Of a stretch of DNA of 64,000 bases, positions 1-8,365 are shown one piece after another. Within the stretch, counting starts at the first letter, position 1, and each line of letters begins with the position of its first letter. The notes under the pieces were generated by a model. That model worked only from the letters and a program-made list of their open reading frames with translations. It was not told the origin of the DNA and ran no database searches. A program made the translations under genes and the position numbers. Source of the stretch: Azospirillum brasilense (lineage in GTDB: Bacteria; Pseudomonadota; Alphaproteobacteria; Azospirillales; Azospirillaceae). Location: NCBI RefSeq assembly GCF_008365405.1, contig NZ_QOKV01000004.1, positions 124,001-188,000 of the forward strand, in the 5' to 3' direction.

Positions 1-339
1 AGCATCGTCCGCTCGGTGATGGAGCAGCTGGTCGAATACGGCGAGGTGCGGCGCGGCCGGCTGGGGGTCTCCATCCAGGACCTGACCCCCGATCTGGCGG
101 ACAGCATGAATCTGGCCGGCGACGCCGGGGCGGTCATCGCCCAGGTGGAGCGCGGGTCCGCCGCCGACCGCGCCGGGTTCCGCAGCGGCGACGTGGTGAC
201 CGCGGTGAACGGGCGCCCGGTGCGCAGCGCCACCGACTTCCGCAACCGCATGGGTCTGGTGCGGGCCGGCACGCCCTTGCAGGTGACCGTCCTGCGCGGC
301 GGCAGCGAACGGGTGCTGAACGTCCGCACGGGGAACTAG
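1..339 (+). CDS. Do-like (DegP/DegQ/HtrA family) serine protease, C-terminal fragment
   Basis: The reading frame is open from base 1, so the gene starts before the window. The 112 visible residues run from the end of the protease domain (SIVRSVMEQLVEYGEVRRG) into one complete PDZ domain, with GRLGVSIQDLTPDLA, a carboxylate-binding-type loop, and GSAADRAGFRSGDVVTAVNG. The protein stops right after this PDZ domain, so it has one PDZ rather than the two of DegP/DegQ, or at least no second one here. Family knowledge: periplasmic ATP-independent protease and chaperone in envelope protein quality control. The catalytic triad lies outside the window and cannot be checked. Confidence 0.85.
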   Translation, partial: SIVRSVMEQLVEYGEVRRGRLGVSIQDLTPDLADSMNLAGDAGAVIAQVERGSAADRAGFRSGDVVTAVNGRPVRSATDFRNRMGLVRAGTPLQVTVLRGGSERVLNVRTGN

Positions 340-373
340 ACCCGGCGGACCGGATCGGGATAACCATGGTCTG

Positions 374-1111
374 ATGATCGGCCGCCCCTCCCCTCCCCGC
401 CGGCAGGCCCCGCCCGCCCCCATGGTCAGCGCGGCCCAGCGCCAGCGCGAGGTCGCCCGCATGCTGATGCGGCTCGACGACATGCTGAAGACCTGCGCGG
501 ATCTGGCGGCGGCGGCGCGGGAGCGCGTGTCGGTCGGCGGGATGGGCCGCTACCGCAAATTCTCCCGCAAGGTGCGCGACTTCTTCTCGCTGGCCGCGGT
601 GACCCAGGAACGGCTGGACGCCGCCCCGTCGGAGATGGAGGAGCTGATCGGTCCGATGACCACCGCGCTGGAACGCCTGCACGCCCGCATGGTGATCCTG
701 TTCGTGGAGGAGAGCCTGGGCTTCTTCAACACCTTCGCGCGGGTCAAGGCGCTGCCCATCGGCACCCACGAGACGGTGGGGGTGGAGTTCCGCGCGCTGA
801 TGGAGATCCGCAAGTTCCTCGACGACCCGCTCTATGAGGGGGAGCGCGGGCAGGGCCTGCGCAAGCAGACGGACCGCGTCGCCGTCCTGATGCGCGCGGT
901 GATGGACCGCTGCCCGCCCCTGCCCGACTTCGGCGACGAGCCGAGCATCGGGCCACGCGGAACGGTGAACAAGCCGCTGCGCCCGCCGCGCGCCGCGCCG
1001 CCAGCCGCCACGGGCCGGGCGGCGGAGCCGCGCCCGCTGCCGCAACCCAGTTCCCAACGGCCCGATCCCCGGTTGGAAGTCCGCCAACTGTCCCTGGACG
1101 ACGAGGACTGA
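374..1111 (+). CDS. Hypothetical protein, helical, 245 aa
   Basis: I do not recognise the family. The protein has a basic Pro-rich N-terminus, a helical, charged core (about residues 20-185, including SRKVRDFFSLAAVTQERLD and VEESLGFFNTFARVKALP), and a Pro/Ala/Arg-rich tail (about 190-235) ending in an acidic LSLDDED. There is no signal peptide or membrane segment, so it is probably cytosolic. It lies 34 bp after the protease fragment on the same strand and could be co-transcribed. An in-frame ATG at 422 is an alternative start that would remove the Pro-rich leader. GC-rich codon use matches the neighbouring genes. Confidence 0.7.
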   Translation: MIGRPSPPRRQAPPAPMVSAAQRQREVARMLMRLDDMLKTCADLAAAARERVSVGGMGRYRKFSRKVRDFFSLAAVTQERLDAAPSEMEELIGPMTTALERLHARMVILFVEESLGFFNTFARVKALPIGTHETVGVEFRALMEIRKFLDDPLYEGERGQGLRKQTDRVAVLMRAVMDRCPPLPDFGDEPSIGPRGTVNKPLRPPRAAPPAATGRAAEPRPLPQPSSQRPDPRLEVRQLSLDDED

Positions 1112-1121
1112 CGGGCCGCCG

Positions 1122-1391
1122 TCAGCCTTCCGCTGGCGACGACTGGCGGTGGTGGCTGTGCGCGTCCACGCCGCGTAGATGCTCGGCGGCCTCGTGCAGG
1201 GCGCGCTCGCTGGCGCTGTCGGGGGTCTGCAGCCCGGCCTCCGGACCGGGGACGGCGTCCTCCTCGGCGATCTCGCGGGCGGCCTGCTGCCAATGCGCGA
1301 TGTGGCGCCCCTCGGGACGGCCCTCACGCTCCCAGATGGCGTGGGCGCGCTCGCGGACGCGGGGGTCGTCGGGGCCGGTGTGATGCTCCAT
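1122..1391 (-). CDS. DUF2934 domain protein
   Basis: An 89-aa protein with a DUF2934-type core around residues 10-42: RVRERAHAIWEREGRPEGR followed by HIAHWQQAAREI. That is the usual helix, Gly-rich turn, helix pattern of this family. DUF2934 proteins are small, common in alphaproteobacteria and without a known function. The rest is low-complexity and His/Ser-rich at the C-terminus. It is convergent with the preceding hypothetical gene, with only 10 bp between stops. Confidence 0.7.
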   Translation of the reverse strand: MEHHTGPDDPRVRERAHAIWEREGRPEGRHIAHWQQAAREIAEEDAVPGPEAGLQTPDSASERALHEAAEHLRGVDAHSHHRQSSPAEG

Positions 1392-1467
1392 GACGCTGTC
1401 CTCCCAGTGCGGTCTGTTTCATGACCGTCAACAGGCGGACCGCACCGGCGTGCCGCAGGCCTTTCCG

Positions 1468-2133
1468 CTACAGCCAATAGAGCGGGCTGACCCCGAACAG
1501 CCAGGGATGCACCGCGATCATCGCGGCGTAGGCGGCCAGCGCGCCCAGGACACGGCCCCAGCCGATCTCTCCGGGGCGGAAGCTCTGACGTCCGGCCAGG
1601 ACGGCGGCGAAGGGCAGCGCGGAGGTCTCCGTCCGGTAGGCCCGCCCGGCCGCACTCCGGCGCAGCAGCCAGTCGTTCTTGACCATGGCGAACAGCGCGA
1701 TGGCCGCCATCGCGACGAACAGCACGACCCGCCGCCCGTCCCCGGTGGCTTGCAGATGCAGCAGCGCCCACAGCAGCAGCCCCATGCTGCCGGGAAAGCG
1801 GGTGATCCGGTAGATGCCCCGCGGCGGGTTGGGGGCGTCGGGCTCGCCGGCCTTGCTGGTGACGCGGGCGGCGATCAGCAGGAAGGACAGCGGCATCAGC
1901 GCGACGACGAGCGGCGCCGCCCAGCCGGCGGGAACGAACAGCGGCTCGCCGCCCCCGGCCTCGCGGTAGGCCCAGACGAACAGGCCGAGCGCCAGCAGCG
2001 AGCCCAGCGAATGCAGGGCGACGAACCCACCCCGCCCCATCCGGGCGATCAGCCAGGGCCGCACCCCCGGCCAGGACGGCACGGCGTGGGTGGCGAACAG
2101 GAACAGGGCGGCGAGGAAAAGGTCGGTGGTCAT
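1468..2133 (-). CDS. nnrU: NnrU family integral membrane protein
   Basis: A 221-aa polytopic inner-membrane protein with about six hydrophobic segments. The NnrU-family core is visible: THAVPSWPGVRPWLIARMG near the N-terminus, then PRGIYRITRFPGSMGLLLWA, the segment that resembles phospholipid methyltransferases. Family knowledge: NnrU was named from Rhodobacter denitrification regulons and is often tied to nitric oxide metabolism, but its biochemical activity is unresolved. There is no denitrification gene nearby, so the context does not confirm that role. The gene is divergent from the repeat protein at 2352, sharing a 218-bp intergenic region. Confidence 0.8.
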   Translation of the reverse strand: MTTDLFLAALFLFATHAVPSWPGVRPWLIARMGRGGFVALHSLGSLLALGLFVWAYREAGGGEPLFVPAGWAAPLVVALMPLSFLLIAARVTSKAGEPDAPNPPRGIYRITRFPGSMGLLLWALLHLQATGDGRRVVLFVAMAAIALFAMVKNDWLLRRSAAGRAYRTETSALPFAAVLAGRQSFRPGEIGWGRVLGALAAYAAMIAVHPWLFGVSPLYWL

Positions 2134-2351
2134 GGGGACGGAGAAGACACCGATTTGCCCGACGGAGTCTTGATGAACGTCAATCCTGCGGCGCTGAAAG
2201 CAAACCGCATCCGAGTGTGGCGCAGGCCACAGCGGGGATGGGCGGCGGGGCGTACTGTCCGGTCATCGAACAGGCCGGGCCCCGACGCAGACGGAACCGG
2301 CAGACACCCCCCAGAAGCCAACTCCCCCAGACACCGGAAGGAAACCACACC

Positions 2352-2879
2352 ATGCGCCGCACCACCCTGATCGCCGCCGCCGTCGCCGTCCTGTGCTCCG
2401 CCCCGGCCTTCGCCGGCGACCTGATGACCGGCGGCATCCCGCTCGGCAACGCCAGCAACCTGGGCGTCATCTCCAACACCGCCGCGGGCATCCAGAACAA
2501 GGCGCAGCAGCAGGTGATGGGCGTTCAAGCCGGCGGCGGGCTGGCCGGGCCCTTCGGCACCGCCTCCAACCTGGGCAACGTCTCCAACCTCGCCGCCGGG
2601 GTCGGCAACAAGGCCAAGCAGCAGGTCTTCGGCCTGCAGACCGGTGGCGGGATGGGCGGCGGGGTGAAGGCGCCCTTCGCTCTGGGCGGCTTCAACAGCA
2701 ACGCCGGCACCGTCAGCAACAGCGCCGTCGGCATCGGCAACACCGCCCAGCAGCAGGTCAAGGCCATGCAGTTCGGCGCGCCGGGCGCCCTGTTCAACCA
2801 GAACCTCGGCACCGTCTCCAACCTTTCCGCCGGCATCGGCAACAAGGCCCAGCAGCAGGTCACCGGCATCCAGAAGTAA
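2352..2879 (+). CDS. Secreted four-repeat protein with curlin-like spacing
   Basis: A 175-aa protein with a clear Sec signal peptide (MRRTTLIAAAVAVLCSAPAFA, cleavage after AFA). The mature part is four imperfect repeats of about 35-45 residues. Each carries a core like VSNLAAGVGNKAKQQV (other cores: ISNTAAGIQNKAQQQV, VSNSAVGIGNTAQQQV, VSNLSAGIGNKAQQQV) joined by Gly-rich linkers. The S-x4-G-x2-N-x-A-x2-Q spacing recalls curlin-type amyloid repeats, although I cannot assign it to CsgA/B. The ATG follows AGGAAA by about 8 bases, which decides this start over upstream in-frame codons. It ends at a terminator, so it is probably monocistronic. Extracellular or outer-surface location is inferred. 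Confidence 0.75.
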   Translation: MRRTTLIAAAVAVLCSAPAFAGDLMTGGIPLGNASNLGVISNTAAGIQNKAQQQVMGVQAGGGLAGPFGTASNLGNVSNLAAGVGNKAKQQVFGLQTGGGMGGGVKAPFALGGFNSNAGTVSNSAVGIGNTAQQQVKAMQFGAPGALFNQNLGTVSNLSAGIGNKAQQQVTGIQK

Positions 2880-2918
2880 CCCCCCTCCCCATCCATCCTC
2901 CCACCCAGGCAGACCTTG

Positions 2919-2946
2919 CGGCCGGGGCGCTCCCCCGGCCGTCTTT
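2919..2946 (+). terminator. Rho-independent terminator after the repeat protein
   Basis: A 9-bp perfect GC stem (CGGCCGGGG / CCCCGGCCG, loop of 5) followed by TCTTTGT. It lies 39 bp after the stop of the secreted repeat protein. Confidence 0.65.
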
Positions 2947-3070
2947 GTGCGCGCAAGCGGGCCGTTTCCCGGTGCGGATGTGCCGAGAAGGAACCTTCCA
3001 CCCGGCGGCGCGTTGGAGCGGCGTTCACTCTCCCGCGGCCGTGCGCCGCGGTCATTCGGGAAGCCGCAGC

Positions 3071-3571
3071 ATGAACCGCAACAGCACTTCGACATTCGGA
3101 TGGCCCAGGGTGGGATGGAGGGCCGCTGTCATCCTGTCGGCGTCGGTCGGGCTGGCCGCCTGCGCCGGCAGCGTGCCGCCGCCCACCGCCCAGCTCGGCG
3201 CGTCGGCGCAGGCCATCCAGCAGGCCGAACGGGCCGGCGCCCTCCAGCACGCCCCCGCGGAGTTCCAGTCCGCCCGCGAGAAGCTGGCCGCCGCCGACGC
3301 CGCCATGCGCGAGGACGAGCGGACCCAGGCCCGCCGCCTCGCCGAGCAGGCGCAGGCCGACGCCGAACTCGCCACCGTGCGCTCGCAGCGCGCGACGGCG
3401 CAGCAGGCCGCCAGCGCGGTGCGCACGCTCGCGAATCCCAACAGCGGTGTGCCGGGCGCTTCGGTTCCGGGCCGGGCGCCCGCCGCCTCCGCCGCCGCTC
3501 CCCTGGCCCCGTCGGGCATGAGCGGGACCTCGACCTGGGATTCCCCGCGCACGCTGGAGGGCACGCCGTGA
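3071..3571 (+). CDS. DUF4398 domain lipoprotein
   Basis: A 166-aa protein with an N-terminal hydrophobic stretch ending in a lipobox (GLAAC), so it is predicted to be lipid-anchored. Residues about 40-115 form the Ala/Gln/Arg-rich helical DUF4398 region (QAIQQAERAGALQHAPAEF, ARRLAEQAQADAELATVRSQ), with a Pro/Ala/Ser-rich tail. Its TGA overlaps the ATG of the next gene (TGATG), which also has a DUF4398-like region, so the two are translationally coupled. Such lipoprotein / OmpA pairs are common in alphaproteobacteria and are presumed to act at the outer membrane-peptidoglycan interface. No specific function is established. Confidence 0.8.
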   Translation: MNRNSTSTFGWPRVGWRAAVILSASVGLAACAGSVPPPTAQLGASAQAIQQAERAGALQHAPAEFQSAREKLAAADAAMREDERTQARRLAEQAQADAELATVRSQRATAQQAASAVRTLANPNSGVPGASVPGRAPAASAAAPLAPSGMSGTSTWDSPRTLEGTP

Positions 3572-4341
3572 TGCACGCCGCAAACGAGAAGACCCGCAAG
3601 GTGAGGAAAAGCCTGGCCCTGGCCTCGCTTGGCGTCGTGGCCCTGTCGCTGGGCGCCTGCGCCACCCCGGACGACACCCCGGCCCTGGCCCAGGCGCGCC
3701 AGTCCTATTCCGGCGCCGCCGCCAACCCGCAGTTGGCGAGCAACGCCACGCTGGAGCTGCGCCGCGCCGAAGAGGCGCTGCAGCGCGGCGAGCGGGCGCG
3801 CAGCGACGGCAACACCGCGGAGATGGACCATCAGGCCTATCTCGCCAACCGGCAGCTCCAGATCGCCCAGGACGTGGCGGCGATGAAGGGCGCGCAGCAG
3901 GTCGTCGCCAACGCCGAGACCTACCGCCTCCAGGACCAGATCCGCGCCCTCCAGGCGGAGCGGACGGAACGCGGGCTGGTGATGTCGCTGGGCGACGTGC
4001 TGTTCGCCACCGGCAGCGCCCGCCTGACTCCGGGCGCCGACGCGCGTCTGAGCGAACTCGCCAACTTCCTTCAGCGCAATCCGGAACGGACCGTGCGGAT
4101 CGAGGGCTACACCGACACCACCGGCTCGTCGGCCACCAACCTGCGTCTGTCCGAGGAGCGGGCCATGGCGGTGCGCGACGCGCTGACCGCGCGCGGCGTC
4201 AACCCCAGCCGCATCGCCGCCCAGGGACTGGGGTCGGCCCAGCCGGTCGCCTCCAACAGCACGGAGTCGGGACGCCAGCAGAACCGCCGCGTCGACATCG
4301 TGATCTCCGAGCCGGGCTCGGTGGCGGAAACGCGCCCGTGA
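3571..4341 (+). CDS. OmpA family lipoprotein with DUF4398-like region
   Basis: A 256-aa protein: basic N-terminus, hydrophobic segment and lipobox (LGAC) near residue 28, a helical DUF4398-like region (about 35-115) and an OmpA C-terminal domain (about 140-248). OmpA signatures are DVLFATGSARLTPGADARL, VRIEGYTDTTGSS and NRRVDIVI. The Asp/Arg residues of that domain bind peptidoglycan diaminopimelate in the family. It is therefore predicted to link the outer membrane to the wall. It overlaps the upstream lipoprotein by one base. An alternative GTG lies one codon upstream of the chosen ATG. Confidence 0.9.
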   Translation: MHAANEKTRKVRKSLALASLGVVALSLGACATPDDTPALAQARQSYSGAAANPQLASNATLELRRAEEALQRGERARSDGNTAEMDHQAYLANRQLQIAQDVAAMKGAQQVVANAETYRLQDQIRALQAERTERGLVMSLGDVLFATGSARLTPGADARLSELANFLQRNPERTVRIEGYTDTTGSSATNLRLSEERAMAVRDALTARGVNPSRIAAQGLGSAQPVASNSTESGRQQNRRVDIVISEPGSVAETRP

Positions 4342-4616
4342 CGGACTGTGCTGCCATTTGACGCAGACCGTGCATGTTCAAGAACGGGCGGGCCGGAAAC
4401 GGCTCGCCCGCGTCGATTCCGGCCCGATTCCAGGCCGTTTTTCCCGAACTGATTTGCCCGTTGCGCACCGCCATTGCGGCCGAGCCTCGGCCTTCCGAGA
4501 TAAATTGTCTCGAATGCAAGGCAAACTCAATCTTTCTTTACCTTTTATGGTGTGTGGTTTTACCATGCGCGAACACAAAGGACTGAAGCGTCCTTTTGAT
4601 TGCGCGAGGATTCGGA

Positions 4617-5924
4617 ATGACCACTGGACAGGGTGACGAGGGGGCGATGCTCAGCAAGGGATTCCTGAAGGCGCAGGCTTTGCTTCTTCTCATCATCGGC
4701 GTTCCGGTGATCCTGGTGGTGGTCCTCCTCAACCCGCTGTGGAACGCCACGCTGCACCGTTTCGGCGTGCCGGAGGGACCGGCGGCGGCGCTCGGCATGA
4801 TCGTCACCATCATGGTGGTGATGGTCGTCCAGTATTGGGTTCTGGAAACGCGGCGGACCATGGTCACCTCGCTGTTCAACTTCATCCCGCACGAACATCT
4901 GACCTTCGACGGCGAGACGCTGACGACGGACGAGGCCAACCGCCTGTTCGTCACCCTGCACCGGGATTTGGAGGTCTGGCGGCGCCTGCTGCGCGACAAC
5001 GGCATGGACGGCCCGCTGGACGAGTTCGGCAGCCTGTGCGCCGCCCGGCTGGCCTTCGCGCGACGCCCCCAAGGCATCCCGCCGGAGGCGGAGCGCGCCA
5101 TCGCCGAGGTGCCGCAGGCGGTCGAACTGGCCAAGGCCCGCGTCGGCGCGGCACTCGACCAGGCAGAGCGGGAGGTGCAGGCCCTGCGCGGCCGCCTGTC
5201 CGACACGCAGGATGCGGTGGCCGCCCTGGTCGGCTTCATCCGCGACAGCGGGGTGCAGGTCGCCGGCCGCCACGACGACGCCCAGCGCTGCGCCACGGAG
5301 AACCGGGAGCTTCTTGCCAGCCTTCAGGAGCATCTGGACCGCCGCCGGGCGGAGGCGACCTCCGACCTGACGCGGTTCGAGCAAATCGTCGCGGAGTCCC
5401 GCGCGCTGGAGGATTCGGTCAACGCCATCACCCGCATCATGTCCGCCACCAACATGCTGGCGCTGAACGCCGCCATCGAGGCGACGCGGGCCGGGGAATA
5501 CGGCCACGGCTTCCGCGTGGTGGCGAACGAGGTGCGCGATCTGGCCCGCCAGTCGAACGAGGCCATCCAGGTGATCCAGAAGGGCATCGACCGCATGCAG
5601 CAGGCGATCGCCCAGCAGATCGCCGGGCAGGACGCCCAGGCCAAGGTGGCCGCCGAGCACGCGCTGCTGTCCGATCTGGCCGACCGCCTGCAAAGCCTCA
5701 GCACCGGCCAGCAGGACGTCGCCGGGCACGGGCGGCACTTGATGGGCGAACTGGACCGGCTGGGCGACTCCCTGTCCGACGCCCTGGCCGGTTTCGCCGG
5801 CGACCTGCGCGTGCCCGAGGGGCTGCGCCGGGAGCTGGAGGCGATCAGCGGCGGGCTGGCGAGGCTGAACGGTCTGGAGCAGGAACTGCGCGGCCTGTCC
5901 GGCATCCGTAAGCGCGCCGCCTGA
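4617..5924 (+). CDS. Membrane-anchored methyl-accepting chemotaxis-type signalling protein
   Basis: A 435-aa protein. Two hydrophobic helices near the N-terminus (about residues 15-33 and 55-75) are separated by only about 20 residues, so there is no real periplasmic sensor domain. A long helical region follows, then the MCP signalling hairpin with the diagnostic tip [16 protein letters not shown] and [13 protein letters not shown]. It should couple to CheW/CheA or a chemosensory-like kinase and sense membrane or cytoplasmic cues. No che genes are nearby. The ATG is preceded by GAGGA about 8 bases upstream. A second in-frame ATG at 4647 is less well placed. Confidence 0.88.
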   Translation: MTTGQGDEGAMLSKGFLKAQALLLLIIGVPVILVVVLLNPLWNATLHRFGVPEGPAAALGMIVTIMVVMVVQYWVLETRRTMVTSLFNFIPHEHLTFDGETLTTDEANRLFVTLHRDLEVWRRLLRDNGMDGPLDEFGSLCAARLAFARRPQGIPPEAERAIAEVPQAVELAKARVGAALDQAEREVQALRGRLSDTQDAVAALVGFIRDSGVQVAGRHDDAQRCATENRELLASLQEHLDRRRAEATSDLTRFEQIVAESRALEDSVNAITRIMSATNMLALNAAIEATRAGEYGHGFRVVANEVRDLARQSNEAIQVIQKGIDRMQQAIAQQIAGQDAQAKVAAEHALLSDLADRLQSLSTGQQDVAGHGRHLMGELDRLGDSLSDALAGFAGDLRVPEGLRRELEAISGGLARLNGLEQELRGLSGIRKRAA

Positions 5925-5945
5925 CGGCGGGAGGCGGCAAACCGC

Positions 5946-7523
5946 TCAGCGGTCGCCGCGCTCGGTCTCGACAATGGCCTGTGCAACGGCGTAGACCCCG
6001 GCGATCGCCCCGGCGGTGAACAGGGCCGCACCCACCGCGCGTGTCAGGGAGCGGGCCGGCGCGGGGGCCGGGGGCATGCGCTTCCACACCGCCCAGGCTT
6101 CCTCGGGACGATCGGGATCGGCGATGCGCAGGGCGGCGAAGGCCTGCTCGGTCAGGCCGGGGTCGGTGTTGGGCAGCGGCGCCAACCGGCGCCCCGACGG
6201 TTTGTTCAACCGGTCGATGGCGGCCACCAGACTGCCCGTGGCGCGGACGGCGGCGGTCAGGTCCGACGGATCCACGCCCATATGCTCGGCCAGCAGACGG
6301 TTGCGCACCGCGCCGATGGCGTTGGCGGTGCTGCGGTCTCCCGGCGGGGCCTCCACCGCCAAGTCGCATTCCGTGTCGTAGCCCATGGAACGGTTGTTCA
6401 GGTTGCTCGAGCCGATGCGCAGCAGCCGGTCGTCCACCACCATCAGCTTGGAATGCACGACGATGCCGTTGCCGCCCTCGGTCAGCGGGGTCATGGCGCG
6501 CAGCCGTCCATAGCGGTCGGCGGCGCGCAGCTCCTGAAGCACCACGCCGCGCGGCGTGTCCATGGCCATGCGGTCGAACCAACTCGGGCTTTCCATGGGG
6601 ACGACGACCACCACCTCCGGCCCGTCCGGCTCGCGCAGCCGCCGGGCCAGCGCCTCGGCCACCCGGAAGGAGGCGAAATACTGGTTCTCCAGATAGATGC
6701 TGCGCCGCGCCCCGGCGATGGCGGCGAAGGTCAGCGCCTCGTTCTCGCGGACCGGACGGCCGACCAGACAGTCGGGAAGCGTACGGGCGATGCCCACCAC
6801 CGCGTCGGTGATCAGCGGGTGCAGCCCCTCCGGCCAGGGATCGGCGCCCGAAATGCCTTCTGGCGGCGGGGGCGGCAGAACCTGTCCGGTGGCGTGGCTC
6901 CAGCGCTCGCGCGCCATCACACCCAGCGCGCGGGCGGCGGGGCCGTCCACCGCCATCATGACGTCGTGGCGCGGTGCGTGAAGCTCCCCGGTCGGCCAGC
7001 GGCGGCGCGGGTCGTTGTCCCGATGCTCCGGCGTGTCCCAGCGATCGCCGGCCAGATCGATGCCGCCGCAGAAAGCCAGCGCGTCGTCGACCACCACCAG
7101 CTTCTGGTGCTGCGCCGCGCCCACCGGCAGGGCGTCGTCCAGTTCCAGCGTCAGCCGCGGGCCGGTGCGGCGGTTCAGCCGCTCCAGCGGGCCGTGCGGG
7201 TGCTCCAGCGAGATCGGGAACGGCATGTCCCACTTCAGCGCGTGGATCCGCAGCGACGGGCGGTGATGGATCAGGCGGGCGAGGAAGTCGCCCAGCGTTT
7301 CCGGGTCGTGGGGATCGAGGCGCATCCGCGGATCGATGTCCCAGCCGAGCAGGATCACCGACCGCCGCGCCCGCAGCAGGGCGGCGCGCACCGCCGCGAA
7401 GAAGGCGGCTCCATCGACCAGCACGGCCAACCGGTCCGCGCGTTCGGCCCGCCAACAGGTGGCGCCGGGGCGCAGGATGGGCCGCGCCCCGGCAAGGTCC
7501 GCCGCATCCCGATGATCGCTCAT
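5946..7523 (-). CDS. Phospholipase D / cardiolipin synthase-like protein
   Basis: A 525-aa protein with two PLD half-domains. HKD motif 1 is HQKLVVVDDALAFCGGID (about residue 155) and motif 2 is HSKLMVVDDRLLRIGSSN (about residue 380), followed by NNRSMGYDTE. A C-terminal hydrophobic helix (ALFTAGAIAGVYAVAQAIV) suggests tail anchoring in the membrane. Enzymes of this layout transfer phosphatidyl groups or cleave phosphodiesters; membrane phospholipid metabolism is the likely role, but the substrate is not fixed by sequence. The start at MSDHRDAADL is chosen because GAGGCAGGA sits directly upstream. Longer in-frame extensions are low-complexity and not protein-like. Confidence 0.85.
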   Translation of the reverse strand: MSDHRDAADLAGARPILRPGATCWRAERADRLAVLVDGAAFFAAVRAALLRARRSVILLGWDIDPRMRLDPHDPETLGDFLARLIHHRPSLRIHALKWDMPFPISLEHPHGPLERLNRRTGPRLTLELDDALPVGAAQHQKLVVVDDALAFCGGIDLAGDRWDTPEHRDNDPRRRWPTGELHAPRHDVMMAVDGPAARALGVMARERWSHATGQVLPPPPPEGISGADPWPEGLHPLITDAVVGIARTLPDCLVGRPVRENEALTFAAIAGARRSIYLENQYFASFRVAEALARRLREPDGPEVVVVVPMESPSWFDRMAMDTPRGVVLQELRAADRYGRLRAMTPLTEGGNGIVVHSKLMVVDDRLLRIGSSNLNNRSMGYDTECDLAVEAPPGDRSTANAIGAVRNRLLAEHMGVDPSDLTAAVRATGSLVAAIDRLNKPSGRRLAPLPNTDPGLTEQAFAALRIADPDRPEEAWAVWKRMPPAPAPARSLTRAVGAALFTAGAIAGVYAVAQAIVETERGDR

Positions 7524-7761
7524 TCCTGCCTCGACGTGCCGTAACGGTGCTTGCGTCAACCTTTCCGGCGGCGGCCTGTTCCGCGGGCCGCCCGGCTGCT
7601 CCGGAATCGCCCGGCATCCGCATCTGGATGGGCGCGGACGAAAAGCCCGGACGGTGTGCAATTCGCCAAAAGATCGGGCCAAAGGATCGGATGACCGTCC
7701 GGTTTTTCCGAAACGATGCGCCCGGCCTCCTGTTGGGGATGGGCGAATGGGGGACGGGCGC

Positions 7762-7791
7762 GCCGCAGGGCGCCGGGCCGCAGGGCGCCGG
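7762..7791. repeat. Two perfect 15-bp tandem repeats
   Basis: GCCGCAGGGCGCCGG occurs twice head to tail in the 342-bp gap between the PLD gene and the next gene. I see nothing else definable in this gap (7524-7865). Confidence 0.7.
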
Positions 7792-7865
7792 ACTGAATCC
7801 CCGCCCGAACCCCCGCCAGGAGGGCGCCCGGCCAAAGGGCGCCATCACCAGATGGAGAGATGAGG

Positions 7866-8291
7866 ATGCGTACCCTGTTGATCGCCGCCGCTTCGGCGCT
7901 CGCCCTGATGGCCGGCTCCGCCGTCGCCCAGTCGGGCGGCACCGCCGTGAGCCCGACCGTTCCCAGCACCACCACATCGCCGTCCACCGGCCTGAGCACC
8001 TCCGGTCCGGGTTCCACCCCGGGCAGCGTCACCTCGCCGGGCACCGCCGGCTCGTCCGGCACCATGAACACAATGCCGGGGAACAACACGATGCCCGGTT
8101 CGTCGGGCAGCACCATGGGCAGCGGCTCCATGGGCAGCGGCTCGTCGGGCGGCACCTGGCAGGGCCAGACCACGGCGCCGTCGGGTATGGGCAGCGCCAC
8201 CAGCAGCAACCCGGCGCGCGACAACCAGACCGCGACCGGCACCCATTGCCCGCCGGGCACCCCGAACTGCGGCCCGGACGGCAGCAAGTAA
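7866..8291 (+). CDS. Secreted Ser/Gly/Thr-rich low-complexity protein
   Basis: A 141-aa protein with a signal peptide (MRTLLIAAASALALMAGSAV, cleavage near AVAQS). The mature part is almost entirely Ser, Gly, Thr, Pro and Met, with short repeats such as TMGSGSMGSGSSGG. It ends in a segment with two Cys (HCPPGTPNCGPDGSK) that could form a disulfide. I do not recognise a family. GGAG at 7854-7857 is spaced correctly for the ATG at 7866, not for the ATG two codons earlier. A strong terminator follows, so it is probably expressed as a single gene. Confidence 0.65.
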   Translation: MRTLLIAAASALALMAGSAVAQSGGTAVSPTVPSTTTSPSTGLSTSGPGSTPGSVTSPGTAGSSGTMNTMPGNNTMPGSSGSTMGSGSMGSGSSGGTWQGQTTAPSGMGSATSSNPARDNQTATGTHCPPGTPNCGPDGSK

Positions 8292-8326
8292 CCGCCTTCA
8301 ATTAATCGCCTTCAAGGTTTGCAGCG

Positions 8327-8362
8327 AAGGGCGCGCCGGGACCTCCCGGCGCGCCCTTTTGC
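8327..8362 (+). terminator. Rho-independent terminator
   Basis: A 14-bp perfect stem (AAGGGCGCGCCGGG and its complement) with a 4-base ACCT loop, running into TTTTGCGTTT. It serves the secreted low-complexity gene and separates it from the convergent sensor kinase. Confidence 0.85.
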
Positions 8363-8365
8363 GTT

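Noticed and set aside
1390..2370. A 326-codon plus-strand frame over the NnrU gene
   Set aside because: Antisense of a clear membrane protein family gene; the product is Gln/Gly/Arg-rich shadow sequence.
4384..4445. Terminator after the OmpA gene
   Set aside because: Stem-loops here are imperfect and the GTTTTT run follows only a 4-bp stem; too weak to list.
7524..7865. N-terminal extension of the PLD protein
   Set aside because: The upstream in-frame sequence is low-complexity and lacks a start signal, whereas GAGGCAGGA precedes the ATG at 7523.
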